A DNA stretch of 64,000 nt, taken from NCBI RefSeq assembly GCF_001305855.1, contig NZ_LIXZ01000006.1:86827-150826 (forward strand), given 5' to 3'. Below, one piece after another: positions 36,593 through 46,447 of the stretch. The stretch comes from Rossellomorea vietnamensis (GTDB lineage: Bacteria; Bacillota; Bacilli; Bacillales; Bacillaceae_B). The translations under genes and the position numbers were made by a program. Below the pieces are notes generated by a model. It was given only the letters and a program-made list of their open reading frames with translations, made no database searches and was not told the DNA's origin. Within the stretch, counting starts at the first letter, position 1. Every line of letters starts with the position of its first letter.

Positions 36593-37094
36593 GTAAGGCA
36601 TTTTTTCGCTCGGTTATCACATCAGTGCGGTCCCTGAGGGAATGGCGGTGAATGAGCGCTGAATTCGTCAAGTCACTCTCTGAGCACCAGATGTAGCCAT
36701 TTTTCCTGCACCGCAACTGAACCTGATCTGAAAGGGAAACATCCATTAAAGGCAGGATGATACTGTGATATGGCTGATTTTCGCTGATTTGGTGGAGTGT
36801 TTCCTCAATCATTGCTTGAAGCTTCCCGGAATGAATCCCAAGCCGGGTCAGTTCTTTGTGATTACTCTCAATATTCTTGATCGCTTTATTGAATGTTCTG
36901 ACCGCACCTGTCTGATTGCCTCTTCTATAATGATAAAACCCAACCGCCACCTGGATCAGCCCCACCCAGTGGGAAGTCCTGTTTCCTGGATCGACTTCTT
37001 TCCAATATTCTTCTAATACTTCATGGCATTCAAAATAATCACGATTTCCATGGAAGTACATTAAGTATTCGATGTAGGCTTCCGGATAAACCAT
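36564..37094 (-). CDS. ypuF: DUF309 family protein YpuF
   Basis: A 176-residue protein with the DUF309 core: YFECHEVLEEYW (about residues 21-32) and VGLIQVAVGFYHYRRGN (about 45-60), mostly helical. The family is conserved beside scpAB in Bacillus; its function is not known. The C-terminal 60 residues after the core are variable and Lys/Arg-rich. Divergent from scpA across a 165-base region. The 3' end reads into the shared terminator. Confidence 0.85.
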   Translation of the reverse strand: MVYPEAYIEYLMYFHGNRDYFECHEVLEEYWKEVDPGNRTSHWVGLIQVAVGFYHYRRGNQTGAVRTFNKAIKNIESNHKELTRLGIHSGKLQAMIEETLHQISENQPYHSIILPLMDVSLSDQVQLRCRKNGYIWCSESDLTNSALIHRHSLRDRTDVITERKNALRKKRGGPPE

Positions 37095-37259
37095 AAGATC
37101 CCTCCATATGACGCAAAGTAGTTAAATTGTAGCACAATCCATCGCCAAAACGACAGGAAAGCCTGTTAATACAAAACTTTCTATTGGAGAATAGAAGTCT
37201 TTCTACTATACTATTAAGTAGCGTTCTTTCAAGATTGTTATGAGAAATTTGGTGATAAA

Positions 37260-38024
37260 GTGGAATACAATGTGAAGATTGACGCTTTTGAAGGTCCCAT
37301 GGATCTTCTTTTGCATCTGATTAACTCGTTAGAAATTGATATATATGATATTCCTATGGCTCAGATCACGGAGCAATATATGTTATATGTACATACGATG
37401 AAGAATTTGCAACTGGATGTTGCCAGTGAATACCTGGTGATGGCAGCTACGTTACTCGCCATAAAGAGTAAAATGCTCCTTCCTAAGCATGATGAGGGCA
37501 TGATGAGCGATGAAATCGAATTCGAAGAGGAAGATCCCCGCGACGAACTGGTGGAGCGGTTGATTGAGTATCGTAAATTTAAAGAAGCGGCGAATGAGCT
37601 GAAGCATCGTGAGGAAGAACGGGGGCAGGTGTATACCAAGCCTCCAAGTGACCTTTCTGAATTCAGTGAAGAGGTCGATCTAAAGAATACTGAAGTTCAG
37701 GTATCTTTATATGATATGCTTGGAGCTTTTCATAAATTATTGAGAAGGAAAAAACTTCAACGACCCGTTCAAACGAGAATTACAAGACAGGAAATATCCA
37801 TTGAGAAAAGAATGACCGATATTCTGGAAAATTTACAGAATCTAAAAAGACGTACATCCTTTACAAGTCTTTTCCCCTCAGATAGCAAAGAGCATCTTGT
37901 GGTGACGTTCCTTGCTGTGCTGGAATTAATGAAGCGGAAACAAATCATCGTCAACCAGGAAAAAAACTTCACGGAAATATTTGTAGAAGCAGGAGAGGAG
38001 GCTGGGATGGTTGAACAATACTAA
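37260..38024 (+). CDS. scpA: Segregation and condensation protein A
   Basis: A 254-residue kleisin that links Smc heads to ScpB in the chromosome-organising condensin. N-terminal kleisin helix [19 protein letters not shown] is highly conserved; acidic middle ([13 protein letters not shown]), C-terminal winged helix ([17 protein letters not shown]). GTG 37260 follows TTGGTGATAAA. Its 3' end overlaps the scpB start by 14 bases. Confidence 0.93.
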   Translation: MEYNVKIDAFEGPMDLLLHLINSLEIDIYDIPMAQITEQYMLYVHTMKNLQLDVASEYLVMAATLLAIKSKMLLPKHDEGMMSDEIEFEEEDPRDELVERLIEYRKFKEAANELKHREEERGQVYTKPPSDLSEFSEEVDLKNTEVQVSLYDMLGAFHKLLRRKKLQRPVQTRITRQEISIEKRMTDILENLQNLKRRTSFTSLFPSDSKEHLVVTFLAVLELMKRKQIIVNQEKNFTEIFVEAGEEAGMVEQY

Positions 38025-38604
38025 TTGGAACGGGGTCCTTGAAAGCTTATTGTTTGCAGCGGGGGACGAAGGTCTATCGCTGAAACAGGTCTGTTCTGTA
38101 CTGGAAATCGAAGAACAGAAAGCAAAGGACATCCTTGAAGACTTGAAGAATGATTATGAGAATGATTCCAATAGAGGCATATACATCATTGAAATAGCAG
38201 GAACCTTTCAATTAGTGACCAAAAAAAGTAATGCCGATTACTTAAAGAAGCTGGTGGAATCACCCCATGTTAGTTTTCTGTCACAGGCAGCCCTTGAAAC
38301 CCTTGCGATTATCGCGTATAAACAGCCAATCACGCGGATGGAAATCGAGCAGATCAGGGGTGTCAAGACCGAGCGTCCAATTCAGACCCTTACATCAAAA
38401 GGGCTCGTCAAAGAAGTGGGCAGGGCGGAAGGGACCGGTCGTGCATTCTTATTTGGTACAACGAAAGAATTTCTGGACTACTTCGGCCTGAAAAGCATCG
38501 AGGAGCTTCCGCCTCTTCCTGACAATATTGAAGACGAATTCGCCCAGGACGAAGCCGACCTGTTCTTTGAGAAATTTCAAGAGACGATGGAAACAAACGA
38601 ATAG
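38011..38604 (+). CDS. scpB: Segregation and condensation protein B
   Basis: A 197-residue protein with two tandem winged-helix domains. [18 protein letters not shown] begins the first and [19 protein letters not shown] begins the second; [25 protein letters not shown] is the typical wing. It acts as a dimer that binds the ScpA middle. Start TTG 38011 follows AGGAGGCTGGGATGG and lies inside the scpA end. A strong terminator follows. Confidence 0.93.
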   Translation: MNNTNWNGVLESLLFAAGDEGLSLKQVCSVLEIEEQKAKDILEDLKNDYENDSNRGIYIIEIAGTFQLVTKKSNADYLKKLVESPHVSFLSQAALETLAIIAYKQPITRMEIEQIRGVKTERPIQTLTSKGLVKEVGRAEGTGRAFLFGTTKEFLDYFGLKSIEELPPLPDNIEDEFAQDEADLFFEKFQETMETNE

Positions 38605-38618
38605 AAGTTCATTTATGA

Positions 38619-38664
38619 ACAGACAGGACTGTGAAGATGCAAAGACAGTCCTGTCTGTTTTTTG
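38619..38664 (+). terminator. Terminator after scpAB
   Basis: Perfect stem ACAGACAGGACTGT with ACAGTCCTGTCTGT, then six Ts. Confidence 0.9.
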
Positions 38665-38694
38665 GTGGGCACAGGAGGATTTTCAAGTAGCCTG

Positions 38695-38722
38695 ACACAG
38701 CCTTCGTTAGCTGTGTTTTTTT
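38695..38722 (+). terminator. Second terminator-like hairpin upstream of dacB
   Basis: ACACAGC with GCTGTGT, 8-base loop and seven Ts, 30 bases after the scpAB terminator. Tandem insulation ahead of the sigma-E promoter of dacB. Confidence 0.7.
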
Positions 38723-38792
38723 GTTTTGGCGAAGGCCCATGGAGATTAACAGTTCAACGGTATGATCTCACCCTTCGCTTTCAAGATTTCAC

Positions 38793-38821
38793 TCATATTA
38801 CCCCTTGTCCTCTCATAAACT
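38793..38821 (+). promoter_or_regulatory. Sigma-E promoter of dacB-spmA-spmB
   Basis: TCATATT at 38793-38799, a 14-base spacer and CATAAACT at 38814-38821 match the sigma-E consensus (KMATATT and CATACAAT) very well; dacB-spmAB is sigma-E controlled in B. subtilis. Confidence 0.78.
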
Positions 38822-38857
38822 TGTACAAACACTTTAGATTTAAAGGAGTAGATGGGT

Positions 38858-40018
38858 GTGAATCGAAAGAGAGCGAAATTTTACATATATTATATTCTAA
38901 TATGTGCTTTTCTGTTTGTATCTGTTTCCAATAAGGTTCTGGCTGCACCTTCAGTAAGTGCGCAAAAAGCCATCTTGATGGATCAGGAAACAGGGCGCAT
39001 TCTATATGAAAAGGATGCTCATACTCAAAGTCGCATTGCCAGCATCACGAAGATCATGACAGCGATCCTTGCCGTGGAGTCCGGAAAGATGGACCAGGAA
39101 GTAACCGTATCTTCGAACGCAGCAGGCACGGAAGGTTCCTCCCTTTACTTAAAGGCAGGAGAAAAGATAAAGCTTGAGGACCTCGTATACGGGTTGATGC
39201 TCAGGTCAGGGAATGATGGGGCAGTCGCCATTGCTGAATTCGTAGGTGGAAGCCTGGATGGATTTGTATATATGATGAATGAAAAAGCGAAGGGAATCGG
39301 GATGGAAAATACTCATTTTTCCAATCCCCACGGACTGGACGACCATGAAGATCACTATTCGACTGCGTATGATATGGCCGTTCTGGCAAGATATTCAATG
39401 GAGAACGATAAGTATAAGGAGATTGCCGGCACTAAAGTTCACACCGCTCCGAATCCCGATGAGAAGTGGGACCGCAAATGGAAAAACAAAAATAGACTGC
39501 TGACGGAATTATATAAATATAGTACAGGAGGGAAAACGGGTTATACAAAACTGGCAAAAAGAACGCTAGTTTCCACCGCTTCCAAGGATGGGGAAAATCT
39601 GATTGCCGTGACCCTGAACGGTCCAGATGACTGGAATGATCATATTGGGATGTTTGAATACGGATTTAAACACTATGATTACAAAATCGTCCTCGACAAA
39701 GGCAGAATTGAAAAAATGGATGATAAAGTCTATAAAGACCATGCTTATCTGAAGCGGGAGTCTGTATTAACGTTGACAGATGATGAAGTGAAGGAAGTCA
39801 AGGTGGAGTACAAGATGTTGAAGCCAAAGGAGGAATGGATAAAAGGTGAGCATGTACCTGAGGTAGTCGGGAAGGCAGTGGTGTATTTAGGGGATGAGGA
39901 AGTAGATACCCTTCCCGTTTTTTATAAAGCATCAGCACAAAAGAAAGAAGAAAAAAGCTGGTGGAAATTTTGGGCTTACTCCTTCGAATCCATTATAGGG
40001 GTACGGGACCATGGTTAA
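38858..40018 (+). CDS. dacB: D-alanyl-D-alanine carboxypeptidase DacB (PBP5*, sporulation)
   Basis: A 386-residue mother-cell penicillin-binding protein that controls cortex cross-linking. Signal peptide (cleavage near LAA-PSV), Ser62 in SITK, SGND (about 125), KTG in GGKTGYTKLAK, C-terminal PBP5 domain and a membrane anchor tail (WWKFWAYSFESII). GTG 38858 is nine bases after AAAGGAGT; ATG 38852 is an alternative start only three bases from it. The stop overlaps spmA by eight bases. Confidence 0.93.
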   Translation: MNRKRAKFYIYYILICAFLFVSVSNKVLAAPSVSAQKAILMDQETGRILYEKDAHTQSRIASITKIMTAILAVESGKMDQEVTVSSNAAGTEGSSLYLKAGEKIKLEDLVYGLMLRSGNDGAVAIAEFVGGSLDGFVYMMNEKAKGIGMENTHFSNPHGLDDHEDHYSTAYDMAVLARYSMENDKYKEIAGTKVHTAPNPDEKWDRKWKNKNRLLTELYKYSTGGKTGYTKLAKRTLVSTASKDGENLIAVTLNGPDDWNDHIGMFEYGFKHYDYKIVLDKGRIEKMDDKVYKDHAYLKRESVLTLTDDEVKEVKVEYKMLKPKEEWIKGEHVPEVVGKAVVYLGDEEVDTLPVFYKASAQKKEEKSWWKFWAYSFESIIGVRDHG

Positions 40019-40604
40019 CTTGATATGGGTGGGGATGACCATCATCGGGTTGATATTCGCAATCATTAATGGAAAAATGGCCGAAGTGAATGAAGCTATT
40101 TTTACTTCAGCAAATGAAGCTGTCACCTTATGCATTGGATTGGTCAGTGTATTAGTGTTTTGGCTGGGGATTATGAGAATCGCCCAGGAAGCAGGTTTAC
40201 TTGATAAATTGGCAAAGTTATTCAGGCCGTTCGTGAAGAGGCTGTTTCCGGAAGTTCCTGATAACCACCCGGCCATGGGCTATATCCTTTCCAATATGAT
40301 GGCCAATATGTTCGGCTTGGGAAATGCTGCGACTCCACTCGGGATCAAAGCCATGGAGCAGTTGAAAAGCTTAAACGGAGGAAGGGATGTTGCCAGCAGG
40401 TCGATGATCACATTCTTGGCGATAAACACCTCCAGCATTACGATCATTCCGACAACGGTGATCGCAATCCGTATGAAATATGACTCTGCTTCGCCAACTG
40501 AAATTGTAGGACCGACTCTGATCGCCACGATGCTGTCCACCATTGGTGCGATTCTGATCGACCGTTATTTTCATTATAGGCGTACCCGTCGAGAGGTGAA
40601 GTAA
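40011..40604 (+). CDS. spmA: Spore maturation protein A
   Basis: A 197-residue integral membrane protein with about five hydrophobic helices (nucleoside-transporter-gate-like fold). Conserved NMMANMFGLGNAATPLGIKAM holds the family signature. With SpmB it is needed for proper spore core dehydration; its transported substrate is unknown. Overlaps dacB by eight bases and abuts spmB directly, so the three are one operon. Confidence 0.92.
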   Translation: MVNLIWVGMTIIGLIFAIINGKMAEVNEAIFTSANEAVTLCIGLVSVLVFWLGIMRIAQEAGLLDKLAKLFRPFVKRLFPEVPDNHPAMGYILSNMMANMFGLGNAATPLGIKAMEQLKSLNGGRDVASRSMITFLAINTSSITIIPTTVIAIRMKYDSASPTEIVGPTLIATMLSTIGAILIDRYFHYRRTRREVK

Positions 40605-41132
40605 ATGCAATGGATATCCACCATTTCCTTATGGCTGATTCCCATCATGATTGGGTTTATATTAATCTATGGGACCATCAAAAAGGTCCCGACGTATGAA
40701 ACGTTTGTTGACGGAGGAAAAGAAGGGATTAAAATAGCTGTATCCATCATTCCCTTTCTCATTGGGATGCTGGTGGCCATCACGATCTTTCGGGAATCAG
40801 GTGCCCTTGAATTCTTTGTTGGTCTTATCCGTCCCGCATTGCTTGCACTGGGTATCCCACCGGAAATCGTCCCCCTCGCCATCATCAGGCCGATTTCCGG
40901 AACAGCGGCCCTTGGCATGATGAGTGATATCATCGCAACGCACGGTCCCGATTCGTTCATCGGAAGACTCGCTTCCACCTTACAGGGAAGTACAGATACA
41001 ACCCTATATGTACTAACAGTATATTTCGGTGCAGTCGGAATCCGAAAAATGGGAGATGCCTTGAAGGTAGGTCTCCTGGCAGACCTCGTAGGAATCGCCG
41101 CCGCCATCTTCATCGTCACCATTATGTTCTAA
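40605..41132 (+). CDS. spmB: Spore maturation protein B
   Basis: A 175-residue membrane protein, paralogous in fold to SpmA, with helices around IKIAVSIIPFLIGMLVAITIF and LALGIPPEIVPLAIIRP. ISGTAALGMMSDIIATHGPDSFIG is the conserved gate region. It begins at the base after the spmA stop. RBS GAGAGGTGAAGTAA. No clear terminator directly follows; a repeat island begins 50 bases downstream. Confidence 0.92.
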   Translation: MQWISTISLWLIPIMIGFILIYGTIKKVPTYETFVDGGKEGIKIAVSIIPFLIGMLVAITIFRESGALEFFVGLIRPALLALGIPPEIVPLAIIRPISGTAALGMMSDIIATHGPDSFIGRLASTLQGSTDTTLYVLTVYFGAVGIRKMGDALKVGLLADLVGIAAAIFIVTIMF

Positions 41133-41181
41133 TGATTGGCTTTTTTTTGTAACATTATTGCTTTTGACGAAGCGAGTAGTG

Positions 41182-41433
41182 GTTGATTTCCGCTGCAGGT
41201 GCTCGCTTTCCGCGGGGCGGGCGGTGAGCCTCCTCAGCTTCATGTGGTGTCTGACATTGTCCAGCTCCGGCGGCTAGCCCCTCGAGGTCATAAGCTAAAT
41301 GGGCCTAAGAAGGCAAAAGAACGCCTTCTTAGGCCCATTCATCTTATGCTTGTCGGGGCTGAGCGAGCCGCCTCCGCTTTTCGTACTTTCCCGCAATTCC
41401 CGCAGGAGTTGAGCACCTTCCGTTCCAATCAAC
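41182..41433. repeat. Palindromic-ended repeat (GTTGATT...AATCAAC), interrupted by another repeat
   Basis: Left arm GTTGATTTCCGCTGCAGGTGCTCGC and right arm GAGTTGAGCACCTTCCGTTCCAATCAAC are imperfect inverted repeats. The interior retains GCGGGCGGTGAGCCTCCTCAGC. About 127 bases (41256-41382) of an unrelated structured repeat split it. The unit resembles the abundant non-coding repeats of Bacillaceae. The element at 41601-41710 carries related core sequence in the opposite orientation. Confidence 0.75.
41256..41382. repeat. Structured palindromic repeat, copy 2 (nested)
   Basis: ATTGTCCAGCTCCGGCGGCTAG on the left and CTTATGCTTGTCGGGGCTGAG...CCGCTTTTC on the right flank a central hairpin ATGGGCCTAAG with CTTAGGCCCAT around AAGGCAAAAGAACGCCTT. 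Homologous to 9079-9202, but the central stem differs in sequence while staying fully paired. It sits within the repeat at 41182-41433. Confidence 0.82.
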
Positions 41434-41570
41434 TTTTTTAAGTGAGCTTTTTCCTGAAACTAAAAAAGTCATCTTTGCTTCCGGACAACATCACGTTCTA
41501 AAGAGTGAAGTATTTATTATAAACAAGTGTAAAACCCACTTTACCATTAATGAGTTTATAAGAACCTTTA

Positions 41571-41739
41571 GCTCTGCCACCAATAGTTTATTAAAAGGGA
41601 GAGGGGAACTGCGCAGACTCCTACGGAAAACGGGCGTGTCGAGACCCCGGAAGCGAACTGTGCTGAGGAGGCTCGGCCGAACGTCCGTGGAAAGCGGAGC
41701 AGTTCCCCTCACCCTAAAGCACATACCTGTTGGCAGAGC
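41571..41739. repeat. Palindromic repeat element with nested inverted ends
   Basis: Inner ends GAGGGGAACTGC (41601-41612) and GCAGTTCCCCTC (41699-41710) are perfect inverted repeats. Outer ends GCTCTGCCA (41571-41579) and TGGCAGAGC (41731-41739) are also perfectly inverted. The core GACTCCTACGG...GAGACCCCGGAAGCG...GGAAAGCG belongs to a repeat family common in Bacillaceae intergenic regions. No believable coding sequence. Confidence 0.75.
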
Positions 41740-41824
41740 ATTTAGGAACATAATTTATGTAAATATCAATCTTTGTGAAAAGAGCCTAATGTTTTAATCA
41801 CCAGTCTCACAGGCAGAGAAGATA

Positions 41825-41880
41825 AAAGGCATAAAGGAATCGACCCAAATGGTCGATTTTCCTTTATGCCTTTCTATTTT
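41825..41880 (+). terminator. Terminator between the repeat island and rluB
   Basis: AAAGGCATAAAGG...ATCGACC pairs with GGTCGAT...CCTTTATGCCTTT, then TCTATTTT. It may serve transcripts from spmAB that cross the island. Confidence 0.75.
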
Positions 41881-41942
41881 GCCTGGATTGTGTAATAATT
41901 CATGAAGGTAAATGTATTGAAAATTAAATGAGGTGAAAGACC

Positions 41943-42674
41943 GTGGAACGATTACAAAAGGTTATTGCTCACAGTGGAGTGGCATCCCGTCGTAAAGCAG
42001 AGCAATTAATAATAGAAGGTAAAGTAAAGGTCAATGGAAAAGTAGTCAAGGAACTTGGAACGAAGGTTTCCCAATCTGACCGTGTTGAAGTAACGGGCAT
42101 CCAGATTGAGAGAGAAAATAAAGTATATTACATGCTCTATAAACCAAGAGGGGTTATCTCTGCTGTGACCGACAATAAAGATCGTCAAGTCGTAACGGAT
42201 TTCTTCCCAGAGATAGAGGAAAGAATCTATCCGGTAGGAAGGCTTGATTATGAGACTTCTGGTATCCTCCTGTTAACCAATGATGGGGATTTTGCTAACG
42301 CCCTTATGCACCCGAGTAATGAAATTGAAAAAACATACGTAGCTAGATTAAAAGGGATTCCACCTAAATTCAAGATTCGTGAACTTGAAAAAGGGGTTAA
42401 ATTAGAGGATGGTATGACTGCACCTGCTAAAGTGAAAGTGTTGAGTATTGATAAGAAGCAGGGGAAATCAATCGTCGAGATCATCATTCATGAAGGCAGA
42501 AACCGTCAAGTTCGTAGAATGTTCGAGGCTCTTGGTTATCCGGTTCAAAAGCTGAAGCGGGAAAGATATGCATTCCTTTCCCTTCATGGCTTGAATGCAG
42601 GAGAAGGAAGAGAACTGACTCCGCATGAAGTGAAGCAATTGAGAACATTGGCCGAAACGGGCAGTTTACATTAA
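41943..42674 (+). CDS. rluB: 23S rRNA pseudouridine synthase RluB
   Basis: A 243-residue RsuA/RluB family enzyme. S4 RNA-binding domain at residues 1-60 (LQKVIAHSGVASRRKAEQLI), catalytic domain with Asp102 in GRLDYETSGILLLTNDG, and HEGRNRQVRRMFEALGYPV near the C-terminus. It isomerises one uridine in 23S rRNA (position 2605 in E. coli numbering for RluB). GTG 41943 follows GAGGTGAAAGACC. Upstream of resA as in B. subtilis. Confidence 0.9.
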   Translation: MERLQKVIAHSGVASRRKAEQLIIEGKVKVNGKVVKELGTKVSQSDRVEVTGIQIERENKVYYMLYKPRGVISAVTDNKDRQVVTDFFPEIEERIYPVGRLDYETSGILLLTNDGDFANALMHPSNEIEKTYVARLKGIPPKFKIRELEKGVKLEDGMTAPAKVKVLSIDKKQGKSIVEIIIHEGRNRQVRRMFEALGYPVQKLKRERYAFLSLHGLNAGEGRELTPHEVKQLRTLAETGSLH

Positions 42675-42717
42675 AGAATGACATAGAAAGTGTCACATAT
42701 CATTCATATAATTTACC

Positions 42718-42745
42718 CTGACTTTCAGGTAATAAATGATATAAT
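42718..42745 (+). promoter_or_regulatory. Candidate promoter of the resABCDE operon
   Basis: CTGACT at 42718-42723 and TATAAT at 42740-42745, 16-base spacer. The 187-base leader that follows holds a hairpin (CATAAG...CTTATG inside AGGG...CCCT, about 42822-42862) of unknown role. No ResD site could be assigned with confidence. Confidence 0.45.
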
Positions 42746-42932
42746 AAGAAAGGAATTTCACCCTGGATTCAGTGGGATATTTCTCTGCTTAGTATGAAGA
42801 TATGACACAGCACATTATGGCAGGGACTGATCTCATAAGAGAAATCTTATGACTTCAGGCCCTTTGCTACTGTAAAGAGAGATAAACTTCTCCACACTTT
42901 GAGAACGTTTTCACTATGGGAGGCACTTGTAA

Positions 42933-43463
42933 ATGAATAAAAAAAAGCGCAGATTACTCATCCGGACAATTATTCTCATTGTGCTGACTTCTGCGGTTGC
43001 ATATACGTTATATGCAAACTTCACGAAGGATGAAAGAGGGATGTTAAAGGTAGGCGACAAGGCACCTGACTTTGTACTTACGGATATGGAAGGGAATCCC
43101 CATCGATTATCCGATTATAGTGGACAAGGGGTCTTCTTGAATTTCTGGGGAACATGGTGCAAACCGTGTGAAAGGGAAATGCCTTATATGAATAATCAGT
43201 ACAAGAAATATCAAGATCAAGATGTACAAATCTTAGCTGTGAATGTTGGGGAATCAAATTTCCTTATTAATCGATTTATATCCAAACATGGGTTAGAATT
43301 CCCCATTTTAGTAGACAAAGAAGAGGAAGTTCAAAACGCATACGGAATCGATCCGTTACCAACTACGTTTCTCATCAACCCAGATGGGGAGATTGAAAAG
43401 ATCATAACAGGTACGATGACAGAAGATGACATCATTGAAGATTTAGAGAGCATCAAGCCTTAA
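42933..43463 (+). CDS. resA: Thiol-disulfide oxidoreductase ResA
   Basis: A 176-residue membrane-anchored thioredoxin-like protein. N-terminal helix (LLIRTIILIVLTSAVAYTLY) with the soluble domain outside; active-site Cys76 and Cys79 in WCKPCEREMP, with the conserved Glu80 typical of ResA. It reduces apocytochrome c cysteines before haem attachment by ResBC. RBS GGGAGGCACTTGTAA. First gene of resABCDE, 34 bases before resB. Confidence 0.93.
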   Translation: MNKKKRRLLIRTIILIVLTSAVAYTLYANFTKDERGMLKVGDKAPDFVLTDMEGNPHRLSDYSGQGVFLNFWGTWCKPCEREMPYMNNQYKKYQDQDVQILAVNVGESNFLINRFISKHGLEFPILVDKEEEVQNAYGIDPLPTTFLINPDGEIEKIITGTMTEDDIIEDLESIKP

Positions 43464-43497
43464 CTCGGAAGTTTAACTTGATATAAGGAGTTTTAAC

Positions 43498-45168
43498 ATG
43501 AAAGAGATCAAATGTGTATGCGGTCATGTGAATCCAAACGGTACCGTCCTTTGCGAATCCTGTGGGCGGGCGTTAACGGACGAAGCGAGGAACGAGAAGC
43601 TTCACGATATGCGCTATGAAGGTAGTGCGAGGCGTTCTCAGACATATAACAAATCCATCATCGATAAGATTTGGAATTTCTTTTCTTCTGTAAAGGTTGG
43701 TGTGTGGTTAATTCTCCTTACCCTAATCGCTTCTGCAGTCGGAACGATATTACCACAGGAACAATACATACCTAACGGACAGCCGGCTGACGAATATTAC
43801 GAAGATGTCTATGGTTTCTTTGGAGAATTGTACTATACCTTAGGATTTCATGATTTATATAGCTCCTGGTGGTACCTTCTCTTAATCGCATCGATCGGTA
43901 TATCCCTCGTCATTGCAAGCCTTGACCGGGTCATTCCCTTATACCGGGCACTCAAGAATCAGCGTGTTTCCAGACACATTGGTTTTTTGAAACGTCAACG
44001 AATCTATGGGAAAACAGAAAGCATCGAAAGCAAAGATTCCTTACCGAAAATAAAAGAAAAATTAATACAAAAAAAATATAAGATAAGAGAAGAAGATGGG
44101 AACATTCTGGCAGAGAAAAATCGCTTCTCAAGATGGGGTCCTTATGTGAATCATATCGGACTTATCATCTTCCTTTTCGGAGGCATGCTTCGATTTGTAC
44201 CTGGGATGTATATTGATGAAACTGTTTGGATCCGTGAGGGCGAAACGAGAGCCGTGCCTGGAACGGAACAGAAATACTACTTGGAAAATAAAGGATTTAC
44301 TCTAGAAACATATGATAAGGATAAAGACAAAGAAGTATTTGGTGAAGCAATCGATAAAAACGGTACCATTGCAAAGAATTTCCAATCCGATGTGATATTA
44401 TATAAAGAGTCGGGTGACCGTTTACCTGGGCAAAAGGCTGAACGCACGAAAGAGCAGGAGGATTCAATTAAAGTGAACCATCCTCTTAAATTCGGAAGTT
44501 TCGCCGTGTATCAAACCAGTTATAAATTAGATGAATTCAAGTCAATGTCCTTTACCTTTGATAATAAAAAATCGGGGAAAACGTTTGGTGAATTCACAGT
44601 CGATTTGTTTGATCCTCAAGATGTGTACACATTTGAGGATGGATATAGAGCAGAACTGATGGGGTACTATCCTGATTTCTCAGGTTTTAATGAGCAGGGA
44701 GAACCCCAAACGAAATCCCCTTTACCAAATAACCCTGCGTTCCTTTTTAAACTGTTCTCACCTGAAACTCCTAAAGGGGAAATCAGTTTTGTAGGGATCA
44801 GAAAGAATCTAGAGCCACTTGGGGAGAATGAATATAAGTTATCATTTGCCGGAGTGGAAACGAGAGATGTGTCGGCGTTAACCGTACATAAAGATCTCAC
44901 TTTATGGATTTTGGCTCTTGGTGGAGCCATTTTCATGATTGGAGTCATCCAAGGGGCCTATTGGCATCACAGAAGAATCTGGATCAGGCGGGATGGCGGC
45001 GAAGTCATCGTAGCCGGTCATACGAATAAAAACTGGCATGGATTAATGAATGAAATTAACTTTGTGCTGGATGGTACTGGAATAAACGAGCCTGAAGATC
45101 AACAACAAAAGGATGAAGTAAGGAGGAATGAGGATGTCAACGACAACAATGGCAGAGTGGAGCAGTAA
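43498..45168 (+). CDS. resB: Cytochrome c biogenesis protein ResB
   Basis: A 556-residue membrane protein of the system II haem synthetase. It begins with a cytoplasmic zinc-ribbon-like segment (Cys6, Cys8, Cys19, Cys22 in KCVCGHVNP and LCESCGRAL), then three hydrophobic helices, a large extracellular domain, and a final helix before a cytoplasmic tail. It works with ResC to deliver haem to apocytochrome c. The 3' end overlaps resC by 35 bases. Confidence 0.93.
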   Translation: MKEIKCVCGHVNPNGTVLCESCGRALTDEARNEKLHDMRYEGSARRSQTYNKSIIDKIWNFFSSVKVGVWLILLTLIASAVGTILPQEQYIPNGQPADEYYEDVYGFFGELYYTLGFHDLYSSWWYLLLIASIGISLVIASLDRVIPLYRALKNQRVSRHIGFLKRQRIYGKTESIESKDSLPKIKEKLIQKKYKIREEDGNILAEKNRFSRWGPYVNHIGLIIFLFGGMLRFVPGMYIDETVWIREGETRAVPGTEQKYYLENKGFTLETYDKDKDKEVFGEAIDKNGTIAKNFQSDVILYKESGDRLPGQKAERTKEQEDSIKVNHPLKFGSFAVYQTSYKLDEFKSMSFTFDNKKSGKTFGEFTVDLFDPQDVYTFEDGYRAELMGYYPDFSGFNEQGEPQTKSPLPNNPAFLFKLFSPETPKGEISFVGIRKNLEPLGENEYKLSFAGVETRDVSALTVHKDLTLWILALGGAIFMIGVIQGAYWHHRRIWIRRDGGEVIVAGHTNKNWHGLMNEINFVLDGTGINEPEDQQQKDEVRRNEDVNDNNGRVEQ

Positions 45169-46324
45169 TTTACTTTATATCTCCTTTATCATGTATTTGA
45201 TTGCTACGTTATTTTTTGGCGGAAGTATCCGTCAAAAGAATACAACGGAAACAAATCAGAAGAAATGGGGATTTATCGGTATTTTCTTAACCCTAATCGG
45301 ATTTGCTTCTCAATTGGGTTATTTCTTTCTAAGATGGGGAGCTTCAGGACATGCTCCAGTAAGTAATTTATTTGAATTTACGACATTTTTCGGAATGATG
45401 CTTGTCGGAGCATTCATTATTCTTTATTTTATGTATAAGACCACGATACTTGGTGTGGTTGCACTTCCATTTGCATTATTGGTGATTGCTTACGCGAGCA
45501 TGTTTCCTAAAGATATCAGTCCCCTGATACCTGCTCTGCAAAGTGATTGGTTGAAAATACATGTGACGACGGTTTCAGCAGGGGAAGCCATATTATCCAT
45601 CAGTTTCGTAGCTGGCCTCATTTATTTATTGAAATCCGTCCAACATACAAAAGGAAGCAAACAGTCATTCTGGCTGGAGACGGTAATGTATTCTATGGTT
45701 GTCGTATTAGGGTTTGTAGCAGCCTCAACGGTTTTCACACTAGGTAATTACGAAGCAAACTTTCAATATGTGAATCAACAGGGAGCAGATGCGATTTCAG
45801 AATACACGCTACCAGCTCTTGTTGGACCGAATGAGGGCGAATTATTAACCGATGATGTAATGAAACCACTTGTCGAAATGCCTGCTCTTATAAACGCGAA
45901 GAAGTTAAATACGGTCCTTTGGTCCATAATGATCGGCACAGGCCTGTATCTTATTCTACGCTTGATCTTCAGAAAGCGGATAGCCGCGAAAATGCAACCA
46001 TTAGTGAAGAATGTTAATTTGAATCTGATGGACGAGATTGGTTACCGCTCTGTTTTAATTGGTTTTCCGGTCTTTACTCTTGGCGGACTCATCTTTGCCA
46101 TGATCTGGGCACAAATTGCGTGGACTCGCTTCTGGGGATGGGATCCAAAAGAAGTATGGGCATTAATTACATTCTTATTCTATGCAGCCTTTCTTCACCT
46201 TCGCATGTCAAAAGGCTGGCAAGGTGAGAAATCTGCATGGTTAGCCGTCGTAGGTGTGGCAATCATTCTATTCAACCTGGTGGCGGTTAACCTTATTATT
46301 GCAGGGTTACACTCATATGCTTAA
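45134..46324 (+). CDS. resC: Cytochrome c biogenesis protein ResC (CcsA)
   Basis: A 396-residue membrane protein with eight or more helices. The tryptophan-rich haem-handling motif [16 protein letters not shown] lies near residue 330; conserved histidines occur in [16 protein letters not shown] and [13 protein letters not shown]. Partner of ResB. ATG 45134 follows AAGGAGGAATGAGG and lies in the resB end; an ATG six bases upstream is too close to the site. A terminator with a structured loop follows. Confidence 0.93.
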   Translation: MSTTTMAEWSSNLLYISFIMYLIATLFFGGSIRQKNTTETNQKKWGFIGIFLTLIGFASQLGYFFLRWGASGHAPVSNLFEFTTFFGMMLVGAFIILYFMYKTTILGVVALPFALLVIAYASMFPKDISPLIPALQSDWLKIHVTTVSAGEAILSISFVAGLIYLLKSVQHTKGSKQSFWLETVMYSMVVVLGFVAASTVFTLGNYEANFQYVNQQGADAISEYTLPALVGPNEGELLTDDVMKPLVEMPALINAKKLNTVLWSIMIGTGLYLILRLIFRKRIAAKMQPLVKNVNLNLMDEIGYRSVLIGFPVFTLGGLIFAMIWAQIAWTRFWGWDPKEVWALITFLFYAAFLHLRMSKGWQGEKSAWLAVVGVAIILFNLVAVNLIIAGLHSYA

Positions 46325-46345
46325 TCAATCATAACGAATGGGAGG

Positions 46346-46396
46346 GAGCTGACAAAAAATGAGAATTCAATTCTCTTTGAGTCAGCTTCTTTTTTC
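46346..46396 (+). terminator. Terminator between resC and resD
   Basis: GAGCTGAC with GTCAGCTTC, loop contains a second hairpin GAGAATTCAATTCTC, then TTTTTT. It could attenuate read-through from resABC to resDE. Confidence 0.75.
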
Positions 46397-46447
46397 ATAT
46401 AAAATATAGGATAATATGAATTAAATAGACAAGAGGGGGATCATCCC

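Noticed and set aside
41491..41751. Open frame within the repeat island (minus strand)
   Set aside because: It runs through palindromic repeat DNA, lacks a ribosome site and has no protein family; non-coding repeats better explain the sequence.
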